Part shown: piece by piece, positions 56,347 to 64,000 of the stretch
Layout of the letters: each line of letters begins with the position of its first letter
How positions within the stretch are numbered: the stretch's first letter is position 1
Made by a program: the position numbers and the translations under genes
Source: Arthrobacter sp.
GTDB lineage: Bacteria; Actinomycetota; Actinomycetes; Actinomycetales; Micrococcaceae
Assembly: GCA_031277795.1 (NCBI GenBank)
Contig: JAITLQ010000001.1
Span: 62,001 to 126,000, forward strand
Direction of reading: 5' to 3'
DNA: 64,000 bases
Notes under the pieces: model-generated
Seen by the model: the letters and a program-made list of their open reading frames with translations, nothing else
Told to the model about the DNA's origin: nothing
The model's database searches: none

Positions 56347-57309
56347 ATGACCATCACCCCCGCACCCGCCCCAGGGAAGGTGCCCAAACGGCGTCGGGCC
56401 CTGAACGGCGAGGGCTTCATGCAGGCCCTGCCCTGGCTCGCCCCGGCGATCGTCCTCATCCTCGTGGTGGTCGTCTTCCCCGCGGGCTACATGATCTTCA
56501 ACTCGCTGCGGAAGATCTCGCAGTCCGGCCTCGACAAGGGATGGGCCGTCCCGGGCAAGAAGGACCCGGACTGGGGCATCTTCTCCAACTTCGCCCATAT
56601 CTTCTCCGACCCCAACCTGCCGCGGATCCTCTGGAACTCGCTCGTGTGGGTGGTCGTGGTCGTGGCGTTCACGGTGCTCATCTCGCTCGTGCTCGCCCAG
56701 TTCCTCTCCAAGCCCTTCCCCGGCCGGCGCATCGTGCGCATGGCCGTGGTGATCCCGTGGGCCGCCTCGGTGGTCATGACGACCACCGTCTTCTACTACT
56801 CCCTCGACCCGAACTACGGGCCGTTCAATCTGCTCCTCGAGCGGCTGGGCCTGGTGGGCTCCGAGGGCATCGGCTTCACCAAGGACCCGGCGCTCGCGCT
56901 CGGTGCGGCCATGGTCGTGGCGGTGTTCGTCTCGCTTCCCTTCACGATCTACACGCTGCTGGCCGGCGTGCAGTCGGTTCCGGCCGACACGATCGAGGCG
57001 GCCAAGATGGACGGCGCGGGCAAGCTGCGCACGTACTTCTCCGTGGTGCTGCCCCAGCTGCGCGGCTCGCTCGCCGTGGCGGTGCTGATCAACATCATCA
57101 ACGTGTTCAACAACCTGCCCATCCTGAAGGTCATGACGGGCGACCTGCCCGGCTACGAATCGGACACCCTCATGACGTACATCTTCAAGGTCATGCAGGA
57201 CGATCAGCGCATCGACTGGGCGTCGGCGCTCTCCGTGCTCAACTTCGCCATCGTCGCCGTGATCGTCCTGATCTACGTGCGCATCGTCAAGCCGCTGAAG
57301 GAGGTCTGA
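56347..57309 (+). CDS. Sugar ABC importer permease, MalF type
   Basis: A 320-residue permease with six predicted helices after a basic cytoplasmic N-terminus (KVPKRRRALNGEGF). The ATPase-contact loop is DTIEAAKMDGAGKLRTYFSVVLP (the EAA motif, about 215-235). GGAGAAG precedes the ATG. It pairs with the next gene. No ATPase gene is in the cluster, which fits sugar importers of actinobacteria that share a common MsiK-type ATPase. Confidence 0.94.
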   Translation: MTITPAPAPGKVPKRRRALNGEGFMQALPWLAPAIVLILVVVVFPAGYMIFNSLRKISQSGLDKGWAVPGKKDPDWGIFSNFAHIFSDPNLPRILWNSLVWVVVVVAFTVLISLVLAQFLSKPFPGRRIVRMAVVIPWAASVVMTTTVFYYSLDPNYGPFNLLLERLGLVGSEGIGFTKDPALALGAAMVVAVFVSLPFTIYTLLAGVQSVPADTIEAAKMDGAGKLRTYFSVVLPQLRGSLAVAVLINIINVFNNLPILKVMTGDLPGYESDTLMTYIFKVMQDDQRIDWASALSVLNFAIVAVIVLIYVRIVKPLKEV

Positions 57310-57312
57310 GCC

Positions 57313-58170
57313 ATGGCATTCCTGACCGTGGAGGACCAGGCCACCAAGGGCCGCGTGATCGGGCGCATGGTGATCGGCCTGATCATCGCCCTCGTTTTCC
57401 TCATCCCGTACGTGGTGATGTTCCTCGGCTCCGTGAAGACCAAGGAAGAGATCCTCTCCTACGACTCGCAGTTCCTGCCGCGGGATGGATGGCAGTGGCA
57501 GAACTACACCGAGATGTGGTCGACGCCGGAGACCCCGCTGCCCTTCAACATGATCTCCACGATCGTGATTTCGGTGGCGGCGACCTTGCTGGTGCTGCTC
57601 GTGGCGATGCCGGCGGCCTACTACACGGCGCGCTTCCGCTTCCCCGGCCGCATGGCCTTCATGGCCCTCGTCATCCTGACCCAGATGCTGCAGCCGGCCA
57701 TCCTCGCCACCGGCCTGTTCAAGCAGATGCTGTTCTTCGGGATCACCGACACGTGGCTCGCCATGATCCTCATCAACGCGGCGTTCAATCTGGCCTTTGC
57801 CACGTGGATGATGCACTCGTTCTTTGCCGCGGTGCCCAAGGAGGTGGACGAGGCGGCGCAGCTGGACGGTGCCGGCAAGTTCCGCACGCTCTTCAAGGTG
57901 AACCTGCCGCTCGTGTGGCCCGGCATCGTCACGGCCGTCATCTTCACGTTCGTCTCGGCGTGGAACGAGTTCGCCGCCTCTCTCGTGATCCTCTCCACGG
58001 CGGAGAACCAGCCGCTCTCGGTGGCCCTGACCAAGTTCATCGGCCAGTACGCCACGAGCTGGCAGTTCGTGTTCGCGGTGTCGATCGTCTCGATCATCCC
58101 CGTCGTGATCCTCTTCTTCTTCATCGAGAAGCGGCTCATCGGCGGCCTGACGGCGGGCTCGGTCAAGTAG
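57313..58170 (+). CDS. Sugar ABC importer permease, MalG type
   Basis: A 285-residue permease with six helices. The EAA loop is EVDEAAQLDGAGKFRTLF (about 178-195) and the C-terminus has RLIGGLTAGSVK, usual for MalG-type proteins. It starts 4 nt after the MalF-type stop, with GAAGGAGG inside the end of that gene. Confidence 0.94.
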   Translation: MAFLTVEDQATKGRVIGRMVIGLIIALVFLIPYVVMFLGSVKTKEEILSYDSQFLPRDGWQWQNYTEMWSTPETPLPFNMISTIVISVAATLLVLLVAMPAAYYTARFRFPGRMAFMALVILTQMLQPAILATGLFKQMLFFGITDTWLAMILINAAFNLAFATWMMHSFFAAVPKEVDEAAQLDGAGKFRTLFKVNLPLVWPGIVTAVIFTFVSAWNEFAASLVILSTAENQPLSVALTKFIGQYATSWQFVFAVSIVSIIPVVILFFFIEKRLIGGLTAGSVK

Positions 58171-58352
58171 GCCACGGCACCGGGGTGGGCGGCGATGCAC
58201 AGCAGGCGCCCCGTCCCGCCCGGCGGTGCGTGCCCTGGCCGAAAGATACAGTGGGTTGTTCGTGTGTGGGCTCGCGCTGGCGCGGGCCCACGCCCACACC
58301 CGGCGCGGGCCGGGAGCACCCGCAGCCACGGATCTAGCGAAGGAGGGGCGGT

Positions 58353-59162
58353 GTGAATCGCTCGGAGCGCAGCAACATCATCCTGGCCACGCTGGCCCGT
58401 GAGGGCACGGTGGATGTGGAGCGCCTCGTCGAGGAGCTCTCGGTGTCTCCGGCCACGGTGCGCCGCGACCTGGATTCCTTGGCCGAGCGCCAGCTCCTCG
58501 TGCGCACGCACGGCGGCGCCACGCGCGGCTCCCTCGCCTACGACCTGCCGGAGCGCTACCGCCTGGACGACGACGGCGCCAAGCGGGCCATCGCGTCCCT
58601 CGCCAGCTCGCTCGTGAGCCGCGGCATGGTGGTGGGCCTCTCCGGCGGCAGCACCACCGACATGCTGGCCCAGATGCTCGGCATGCGCGCGGATCTGCGC
58701 GATGACACCGGTCGGGCGGCCCTCACCGTCGTCACCAACTCGGTCAACATTGCTTCCACGCTTGCCGTGCGGCCCCACATCAAGGTGGTGGTCTCCGGCG
58801 GCGTCATGCACCCGCACTCCTACGAGCTCGTGGGCCCGTTCGCCGAGGCGACCTTGGGCCAGCTCACGTGCGATCTGTCCTTCATCGGGGTCAACGGGAT
58901 CTCGGAGGAGGGCGTCTACTCCGTCGACGAGGAGTCGGAGGCGGTCGTGAACGCGCTCATCGCGCGCAGGGCGCGCCGCGCCTACGTGGTGGCCGACGGC
59001 GGGAAGCTGGGGATGAGCGCGTTCGCCACCCTCCCTGCCGTCCCCGGCCTGGGCCTCATCACGGACGACGGCGCCCCCGCGCAGATGATCTCCTCGCTGC
59101 GCGAGGCGGGCACCGAGGTGACCGTGGCCGTGGCGTCGAGTTCGTTGCCGGCCTCGGCCTAG
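58353..59162 (+). CDS. DeoR/GlpR-family transcriptional repressor
   Basis: A 269-residue regulator from GTG 58353, preceded by AAGGAGG. The N-terminal helix-turn-helix reads RSNIILATLAREGTVDVERL, then SVSPATVRRDLDSLAERQLLVRTHGGA, the DeoR signature (given here in parts). The C-terminal sugar-phosphate sensor has VVGLSGGSTTDML, TNSVNIASTL, DLSFIGVNGIS and the final VADGGKLG. Such proteins (AgaR, GlpR) release DNA upon binding a phosphorylated sugar. It probably controls the flanking amino-sugar genes. Confidence 0.93.
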   Translation: MNRSERSNIILATLAREGTVDVERLVEELSVSPATVRRDLDSLAERQLLVRTHGGATRGSLAYDLPERYRLDDDGAKRAIASLASSLVSRGMVVGLSGGSTTDMLAQMLGMRADLRDDTGRAALTVVTNSVNIASTLAVRPHIKVVVSGGVMHPHSYELVGPFAEATLGQLTCDLSFIGVNGISEEGVYSVDEESEAVVNALIARRARRAYVVADGGKLGMSAFATLPAVPGLGLITDDGAPAQMISSLREAGTEVTVAVASSSLPASA

Positions 59163-59246
59163 CCGCTCCCGGCGCGAAGCCGCGGCACCGGGCCCAGTAC
59201 TTGCACCGGGCCCGGCACCAGCCCGGCCCGCGGCCCACGCGGCGGC

Positions 59247-60380
59247 TCAGGCCGCCTGCGCCGCCCCGGTCTCGTCCACGAGGAACGCGTCGAGGCGCGC
59301 GCCCAGGGCCGGGAAGGCCGGCAGCGACATCGCGCGGGCGGGGGTGAGCGTGGCGGCGGTGACGGCGTCGCGCACGCTCACGCCGCAGCCCACGGTGCGC
59401 AGCACCGCCTCGTCCATCGTGAGCGTCGAGCCGGCGATCGAGCCGCCCTCGCGCAGGCGGGCCACGCCGGCCTGCACATCGACCGCCAGCTCGCCCAGCA
59501 TGTACTCGCCGTCCGAGCAGCCGGTGGCGCTCATGGCGTCGGTGATGAGGGCGATGCGCCCGGGGGCCGCCGCGAAGAGCGTGCGGATGAGCGTGGGGGC
59601 CACGTGCACCAGGTCGGCGATGAGCTCGAGCGTCACGTGCGGGGAGTCGAGGGCGGCGCCGAGCGGGCCGGGCTCGCGGTGGTGCAGGCCGGGCATCCCG
59701 TTGAAGGCGTGCGTGAGGACGGACGCACCGGCATCGAAGGCGGCCATCGCGACGTCGCGCGTGCAGGAGGTGTGGCCAACGGCCACCGCCACGCCGCGCT
59801 CGGCCAACCAACGGGTGGCGGCGAGGTTCTCGTCGTGTTCCGGGGCCAAGGTGATCTGCTTGAGCTCGCCCTCGCAGGCGTCGTAGAGGCGCTGGACGTC
59901 CGCCAGTGCGGCGGGGCGCAGGTGCTGCGGGGCGTGGGCGCCCTTGTGCCCGTGATCGAGGAACGGGCCCTCGAGGTGGATGCCCACGAGCGTGTCCGAC
60001 GCCTTGACCGCGCGGGCCAGGCGGATGGCGGCCGCGGCCTCGACGTCGAGCGGATTGGTCACGAGCGAGGCGACGAGCGCGCGCGTCCCGTGGGCGCGGT
60101 GCGCCTGCACGGCCGGCGCGTAATCGGCGGTCCCGTCGAAGTCCACGGCGGCCGCGCCGTGGCAGTGCTGGTCAACCCAACCGGCCGTGAGGAGGCGCCC
60201 AGCCGCGTCCACGACGCTGGCGTCCGACCAGCCCAGGGAGCGCCAGGTGGCGCCGCGTCCCTCGGCCTCGAACACGCCGTCGTTCACGGCGACCCACTCG
60301 TGGCCGGCCGGGGCCGGCAGGGACGGGCCGGCCCCCTGGGGGCGGTCGAGGCGGCGGGCTGAATGGATGATCTGGCGCAC
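59247..60380 (-). CDS. nagA: N-acetylglucosamine-6-phosphate deacetylase
   Basis: A 377-residue amidohydrolase from GTG 60380, with GGAG 6-7 nt upstream; the frame open to 60461 crosses into the nagB promoter. Metal and catalytic residues are in GWVDQHCHGAA, IHLEGPFL, VGHTSC, THAFNGM and ALITDAMSATG (catalytic Asp). Length is normal. It deacetylates GlcNAc-6-P and, in this context, perhaps also GalNAc-6-P, since no second deacetylase is seen. It is divergent from nagB. Confidence 0.95.
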   Translation of the reverse strand: MRQIIHSARRLDRPQGAGPSLPAPAGHEWVAVNDGVFEAEGRGATWRSLGWSDASVVDAAGRLLTAGWVDQHCHGAAAVDFDGTADYAPAVQAHRAHGTRALVASLVTNPLDVEAAAAIRLARAVKASDTLVGIHLEGPFLDHGHKGAHAPQHLRPAALADVQRLYDACEGELKQITLAPEHDENLAATRWLAERGVAVAVGHTSCTRDVAMAAFDAGASVLTHAFNGMPGLHHREPGPLGAALDSPHVTLELIADLVHVAPTLIRTLFAAAPGRIALITDAMSATGCSDGEYMLGELAVDVQAGVARLREGGSIAGSTLTMDEAVLRTVGCGVSVRDAVTAATLTPARAMSLPAFPALGARLDAFLVDETGAAQAA

Positions 60381-60460
60381 GTGAACTCCGTTGAGAGGCG
60401 AAGGGCTGTCACAGGCCGAGACAACGCTGTCTTGCTGCCGTGTGAACCCGGTCTCCAGCA

Positions 60461-60476
60461 TAGGCTGGGGGGTATG
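60461..60476 (+). promoter_or_regulatory. nagB -10 box at leaderless distance
   Basis: TAGGCT (60461-60466) lies 7 nt before the nagB ATG at 60474, and no ribosome binding site fits. Transcription would start at or next to the ATG. No clear -35 box is seen. Confidence 0.6.
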
Positions 60477-61259
60477 GATGTCGTCATCTCACCCACCCCC
60501 CTTTCAGCGGCGTCGCAGGCCGGCGCCAAGGTCGCAGAGGCCATCGCCCACAACCCCCACCTGGTCCTCGGCGTCGCCACCGGATCGAGCCCGCTCGGCA
60601 TCTACGAGTACGTGCGCCGCGAGATCGAGGAGAACGGCCTCGACGTCTCGGGGATCACCTGCTTCGCCCTCGATGAGTACGTCGGCCTGCCGGAGGACCA
60701 CCCCGAGTCCTACCACCGCGTGGTCGCCGCGACCGTGACCGAGCCCTGGGGCCTGAACCCCGAGCAGGTGCACGTTCCCGCCGGCAACACCGGTGACCCG
60801 CGCCAGGCCGCCCTCGACTACGACCAGGCCATCAAGGACGCCGGCGGCGTTGACCTGCAGATCGTGGGCATCGGCGGCAACGGGCACATCGGCTTCAACG
60901 AGCCCGGCTCCTCCCTCGGCTCACGCACGCGCGTGAAGACGCTGCACCCCCGCACGCGCGAGGACAACGCGCGCTTCTTCGACGGCGACGTGAACGCCGT
61001 GCCGATCCACTGCGTGACGCAGGGCATCGGCACCATCCTCGACGCCGGTTCCGTGGTCATGATCGCCTCCGGCGCGGCCAAAGCCGACGCGATCGCCAAG
61101 ATGGTGGAGGGCGCCGTGAGCTCCAATTGCCCCGCCTCCGCGTTGCAGCTGCACCCGCACGTGTTCGTGTACACGGACGATGCGGCGGCCTCCGATCTGC
61201 AGCACCGCGACTACTACGACTTCGCCGTGGCCAACGCCGGCCAGCTGCCGGGCGCCTGA
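60474..61259 (+). CDS. nagB: Glucosamine-6-phosphate deaminase
   Basis: A 261-residue enzyme from ATG 60474 (MDVVISPTPLSAAS). The family motifs are VLGVATGSSPLGIYE, TCFALDEYVGLPEDHPESYH (catalytic Asp in LDEY), QIVGIGGNGHIGFNEPGSS and the TQGIGTIL segment. It converts glucosamine-6-phosphate to fructose-6-phosphate and ammonia. Upstream frame extension to 60363 enters nagA and is rejected. A hairpin follows. Confidence 0.96.
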   Translation: MDVVISPTPLSAASQAGAKVAEAIAHNPHLVLGVATGSSPLGIYEYVRREIEENGLDVSGITCFALDEYVGLPEDHPESYHRVVAATVTEPWGLNPEQVHVPAGNTGDPRQAALDYDQAIKDAGGVDLQIVGIGGNGHIGFNEPGSSLGSRTRVKTLHPRTREDNARFFDGDVNAVPIHCVTQGIGTILDAGSVVMIASGAAKADAIAKMVEGAVSSNCPASALQLHPHVFVYTDDAAASDLQHRDYYDFAVANAGQLPGA

Positions 61260-61271
61260 GCCCCGACGCAC

Positions 61272-61311
61272 CGACGGCGGGTCGTCCCCTCAAGGGGACG
61301 GCCCGCCGTCG
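61272..61311 (+). terminator. nagB terminator hairpin
   Basis: CGACGGCGGGTCGTCCCC (61272-61289) pairs with 61294-61311 with one wobble, loop TCAA, 12 bp past the stop. It is also usable by the convergent metallopeptidase gene. A dispersed-repeat unit follows at 61332-61352. Confidence 0.8.
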
Positions 61312-61367
61312 TGCTGTGTTCGGGTGCTAGCGCCCGACGGCGCAGGGCCGGGTGGGGCGGGCGGGGA

Positions 61368-61736
61368 TCAGCCCCAGCCGAGCTCGTGGATGCGTTCCTC
61401 CGAGAGCCCGAGGTGATGGGCGATCTCGTGGACGAGGGTGATGCGCAGCTCGCGCACGATGCCGGCCCAGTCCTCGCATTCCTCCTCGAAGGTCTCCTGG
61501 AAGAGGACGATGCGATCGGGCAGGCGGCCGAACTCGTCGCCGCCGCGCTCGGTGAGGGCCACTCCGTCGTAGTAGCCGAAGAGCTGGGTGTCCGGATGCT
61601 CGTGGGGGAGCGGTTCGTAGCGGGGCTCAACGAAGATCTGCACGTTATCCAGCGGGGCCACGAGTCGCTCCGGGAGCAGCTTGAAGGCCTCGGTGGCGGC
61701 GAGGTGGAAGGCGTCTGCGCTGACCCTGAACGGCAT
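61368..61736 (-). CDS. Zincin-like metallopeptidase-family protein (PF06262 type)
   Basis: A 122-residue protein from ATG 61736 (MPFRVSADAF). The minimal zincin motif HEIAHHLGLSEER gives His-x3-His and the third Glu/His region near the C-terminus. FVEPRYEPLPHEHPDTQLFGYYDG is also typical of the family. It is a small cytosolic protein with no known substrate. TACCCT lies 6 nt before the ATG (61748-61743, minus strand), suggesting leaderless expression. Confidence 0.88.
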   Translation of the reverse strand: MPFRVSADAFHLAATEAFKLLPERLVAPLDNVQIFVEPRYEPLPHEHPDTQLFGYYDGVALTERGGDEFGRLPDRIVLFQETFEEECEDWAGIVRELRITLVHEIAHHLGLSEERIHELGWG

Positions 61737-61911
61737 GCCCCCAGGGTAGGCCGTGGCGTGGGGCGGCCGCCGCACGCGGGCACGAGGTGGGTGCGAACCG
61801 GGCGTGAGGCGCGTGCGCGGTGCGTGCGCGGTGCCCGGCGGAGGGGCGCGTTCGCGTGAGCGCGCGGATTCCCCTAGGATGGAGCCTGCACACGGAGCGA
61901 TTCGTGAGCAG

Positions 61912-61984
<73 letters not shown>

Positions 61985-62080
61985 CGGCTGAAGCCGATCG
62001 AGGAAGCCTCGATTTGGAAGCGGTCAGAGGCTCTGATAGAGTTTCTTCTTGTGAACGGCGCTGAAAAACGCCGAGAACAA

Positions 62081-62154
62081 GGCCCTGTAGCGCAGTTGGT
62101 TAGCGCGCCGCCCTGTCACGGCGGAGGTCGCGGGTTCAAGTCCCGTCAGGGTCG
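62081..62154 (+). tRNA. tRNA-Asp (anticodon GTC)
   Basis: A 74-nt cloverleaf. Acceptor GGCCCTG pairs with CAGGGTC (one G-T), anticodon stem CCGCC/GGCGG holds CTGTCAC (anticodon GTC), T-arm GGTTCAAGTCC, discriminator G. CCA is not encoded. Confidence 0.97.
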
Positions 62155-62209
62155 CAACGGTTCTCCGTTACGACGTAGAACCTGAATGGCCATCGAAAGA
62201 TGGCCATTC

Positions 62210-62285
62210 GGCTCTGTAGCTCAGTTGGTAGAGCGAACGACTGAAAATCGTTAGGTCACCGGATCGACGCCGGTCGGAGCCACCA
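62210..62285 (+). tRNA. tRNA-Phe (anticodon GAA), CCA encoded
   Basis: A 73-nt cloverleaf plus encoded CCA (62283-62285). Acceptor GGCTCTG pairs with CGGAGCC, anticodon stem AACGA/TCGTT holds CTGAAAA (anticodon GAA). D-arm AGCTCAGTTGGTAGAGC is canonical. A strong terminator follows directly. Confidence 0.97.
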
Positions 62286-62289
62286 CGGC

Positions 62290-62319
62290 AAAGGCCCCCA
62301 GGAATCCTGGGGGCCTTTT
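62290..62319 (+). terminator. Intrinsic terminator of the tRNA cluster
   Basis: AAGGCCCCCAGG (62291-62302) pairs exactly with CCTGGGGGCCTT (62306-62317), loop AAT, followed by TT and a T-rich stretch. It is the only classical T-tailed terminator I see in the window. Confidence 0.93.
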
Positions 62320-62390
62320 GTGTTTCCCGGGCCGGTTGAGCGCCGCCCGAGCCGCTCGGGCTGGTCCCACCCGGGCCCGCGCGGTGAGCG

Positions 62391-63470
62391 TCAGCGCGAG
62401 CGCACGAGGCCAGGGCGGTTGAACACCGGGGCGCTCGGCGCCAGTTTGGCGGCCAGCCCCTCGCTGAAGGCGGCCGTTGAACCCCGCGCCTGCAGCCGGA
62501 CGGGCAGCAACACCGGCTCCTGCGGCGTCTCGGCGCCGTTGATGAGCGAGATGAGGTTCTTCGCCGCGTGGACTCCCTGCTGCTGCAAGGGGGAGGAGAG
62601 CGAGGTGATCGACGGCGTGGTCAGCTGCGCCACGGGGCTCGAGTCGAAACCGACAACGCTCACGTCGCCGGGGACGCTCACGCCCAGCGCCGTGACCTCG
62701 CGGATGAAGCCGACCGCCATGATGTCGTTGTAGGCGAAGACGGAACTGGTGGGGTTGCCCGCCCACACCCTCGCCGCCTTGATGCCGCCCTCGACGGTCG
62801 GCGAGAACGGCCCGATGCGGCGGGTCGCGAGCCCCACCTCCTCGCCGCCGTCCTGGAAGCCCCTCCAGCGCACGCCGTTGGGCCACGAGGTTTCCGGCCC
62901 CGAGAGGTACGTCGCGGCAGCATGACCGAGCTCGTGGAGATGGTGGGCCGCCTTGCGGCCGCCGCGCACGCCGTCGGTCAGGACCGCCGGAAGGCCCTGC
63001 ACCACGCGATTCAGGGTGATGAGGGGGCGCTGCTTGGCGAGGGAACGGATCCCCGAGTCAGAGAGGCGGGAACTGGCCAGGATCAAGCCGTCCACGGCCG
63101 GGATGAACTGCTCCGCCATGCGGCGTTCCCGATCCGGGGACTCGCGCGCGTCCACGATGATGACGGTGTAGCCGGCGGCCTCCGCCGCGCTCTCGGCCCC
63201 GGCGATCATGCTGTGGAAGACGGGATTTGAGATGTCTGCGGTCACGATGGCGAGCAGCTGGGTCGGCAGGCCCCGCAAGGTGGCGGTGGGCAGGGCCCGC
63301 TGATAGCCGACGTCGCGCGCGGCCTGCACCACGCGGGCCGCCGTGCTGGCGCTCACCCGGCCCGGCTTGGCCAGCGCGCGCGAGACGGTGGAGGGGGAGA
63401 CTCCGGCGCGGGCGGCGACGTCGTAGATGGTGGTCTTGCGGCCGCTCTCGGTGCTCATCTCGGGTTCCAC
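62391..63470 (-). CDS. LacI-family transcriptional regulator
   Basis: A 359-residue repressor. The N-terminal helix-turn-helix TTIYDVAARAGVSPSTVSRAL (shown here as TIYDVAARAGVSPSTVSRAL) starts near residue 13, and a periplasmic-binding-protein-like sensor domain follows (AIVTADISNPVFHSMIAGAE, FAYNDIMAVGFI, VVGFDSSPVAQLTTPSITS). GTG 63470 has a TAGCGT box 6 nt upstream, supporting a leaderless start; ATG 63458 is the alternative. It lies downstream of a Gfo/Idh/MocA gene in the same direction and may regulate that sugar or polyol locus beyond the window. Confidence 0.94.
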   Translation of the reverse strand: MEPEMSTESGRKTTIYDVAARAGVSPSTVSRALAKPGRVSASTAARVVQAARDVGYQRALPTATLRGLPTQLLAIVTADISNPVFHSMIAGAESAAEAAGYTVIIVDARESPDRERRMAEQFIPAVDGLILASSRLSDSGIRSLAKQRPLITLNRVVQGLPAVLTDGVRGGRKAAHHLHELGHAAATYLSGPETSWPNGVRWRGFQDGGEEVGLATRRIGPFSPTVEGGIKAARVWAGNPTSSVFAYNDIMAVGFIREVTALGVSVPGDVSVVGFDSSPVAQLTTPSITSLSSPLQQQGVHAAKNLISLINGAETPQEPVLLPVRLQARGSTAAFSEGLAAKLAPSAPVFNRPGLVRSR

Positions 63471-63578
63471 GTCCTCACGCTACGTTGCTTCGCGGGCGGC
63501 CCCAAGCCCTCCCGCCTCGATGCCATCATCGCCGCGGCGGCGGGGTCCGCCGGTGCGGGGCACGCCGGTACGGCACGC

Positions 63579-63626
63579 GCCGCGGGCGCGGCGCCGGGAC
63601 GTTGACCCAGGCGCCGCGCCCGCGGC
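63579..63626 (-). terminator. 17-bp perfect hairpin after the oxidoreductase gene
   Basis: GCCGCGGGCGCGGCGCC (63579-63595) pairs exactly with 63610-63626 across a 14-nt loop, 10 bp past the stop of the minus-strand gene at 63636. Confidence 0.75.
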
Positions 63627-63635
63627 TCGTCCTTC

Positions 63636-64000
63636 CTACCGCTCGGCGAAGGTGCCCTCCTCGCGAATGTGCTCGTTGAGGAGAGAGAGGTACTCGTTCG
63701 GATCGAAGTCGATCGGCACCTCGCGGCCCGTCCAGGCGGAGGCGTGGATGGCGTTGGCCAGGCGCACGCCCTTGATGCCGTCCGAGCCCGGCGCCAGCAG
63801 GGGGGTGCCGTTGAGCAGGTGCTGCGCGAAGTTCTCCAGCACGCCCGCGTGCTGCTCGCCCCAGGGCGAGTCGAACTCGATGGTCTCCTGCGTGTAGAGC
63901 TCATCCATGTTCATCTGCCCCATGAAGAGCCGCCGCACGTCGTCCATGCCGAGGTTCGCCGAGATGGCCTGCTCGTCGTCCTTGAGCCGGGTCACCGTGG
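63636..64000 (-). CDS. Gfo/Idh/MocA-family oxidoreductase, C-terminal part (cut by window edge)
   Basis: The frame is open to the right edge, so only the last 120 or so residues are seen. The end of the alpha/beta C-domain is recognisable: FDSPWGEQHAGVLENFAQHLLNGTPLLAPGSDGIKGVRLANAIHAS (read here as HAGVLENFAQHLLNGTPLL and GIKGVRLANAIHASAW) and the tail TGREVPIDFDPNEYLSLLNE. These proteins are NAD(P)-dependent sugar or polyol dehydrogenases. Its N-terminal Rossmann domain lies outside the window. Confidence 0.85.
   Translation of the reverse strand, partial: TVTRLKDDEQAISANLGMDDVRRLFMGQMNMDELYTQETIEFDSPWGEQHAGVLENFAQHLLNGTPLLAPGSDGIKGVRLANAIHASAWTGREVPIDFDPNEYLSLLNEHIREEGTFAER

Noticed and set aside
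56272-58329. 685-codon His/Asp/Arg-rich open frame opposite the two permease genes
   Set aside because: Charged low-complexity composition typical of antisense frames in GC-rich DNA; both permeases on the other strand are complete.

Overview
The window is 64 kb of very GC-rich bacterial chromosome with many GTG starts, 4-bp ATGA/GTGA gene overlaps, TANNNT -10 boxes sitting 6-9 nt before start codons, and an adaA-alkA fusion followed by ogt. This points to an actinobacterium, most likely Micrococcales (Micrococcaceae-like). It reads as ordinary chromosome. I found no rRNA, phage, insertion sequence or CRISPR array.

Layout. 0-1.5 kb: a GntR (YtrA-type) regulated ABC exporter with a clear autoregulatory palindrome. 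1.7-4.3 kb: a sugar-lactone oxidase coupled to a PLP-dependent amino acid deaminase/aldolase. 4.4-5.8 kb: ArsR regulator and CDF metal exporter with a textbook 12-2-12 type operator. 6-12.5 kb: a secreted, probably catalytically dead EEP-fold protein preceded by a perfect CRP-type site, an esterase, an EcsC-like protein, a DUF445 protein, a glycerophosphodiesterase and azlCD. 12.8-16.6 kb: an oligopeptide-type ABC importer without its ATPase; a fused double ATPase at 26.2-27.9 kb is the likely partner. 16.8-20.1 kb: a YgiC/YgiB-like ATP-grasp and lipoprotein pair, a beta-hydroxyacid dehydrogenase and a DUF1990 protein. 20.2-26.1 kb: Lrp regulator, aldehyde dehydrogenase, APC permease, FAD amine/amino acid oxidase and a paired SMR exporter, which look like one amine-use module. 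28.2-31.5 kb: pta-ackA. 31.7-38.6 kb: a lipoprotein, ogt and adaA-alkA DNA repair, a CatE-like dioxygenase, a second APC permease and a thiamine-binding protein. 39-45.2 kb: an O-methyltransferase-GNAT fusion beside a GNAT paralogue, MgtC, an SDR, a VOC protein, a spermidine-synthase-like protein and an AbiEi/DUF559 protein bracketed by twin 61-bp hairpin repeats. 45.4-50.3 kb: purine permease, tandem universal stress protein and a secreted NlpC/P60 cell-wall hydrolase.

50.9-61.3 kb is the most coherent region: SIS isomerase/deaminase, ROK kinase, PfkB kinase, class II aldolase, a sugar ABC importer, a DeoR regulator, nagA and nagB. Together they encode a PTS-independent amino-sugar pathway that could handle both the gluco (NagB) and galacto (AgaS, tagatose-6-P kinase, aldolase) branches. 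Two promoter regions in it share GATCA-type direct repeats, candidate DeoR sites. It is followed by a zincin-like protein, three tRNAs (Glu, Asp, Phe), a LacI regulator and a truncated Gfo/Idh/MocA oxidoreductase at the right edge.

Between the genes there is a conspicuous population of structured repeats: a dispersed 21-bp unit with core CGACGGCG, many long perfect hairpins at gene 3' ends whose stems often begin with the same CGACGG word, and short tandem arrays of 8, 26, 27 and 33 bp. Both ABC importer operons carry strong hairpins between the binding-protein gene and the permease genes.
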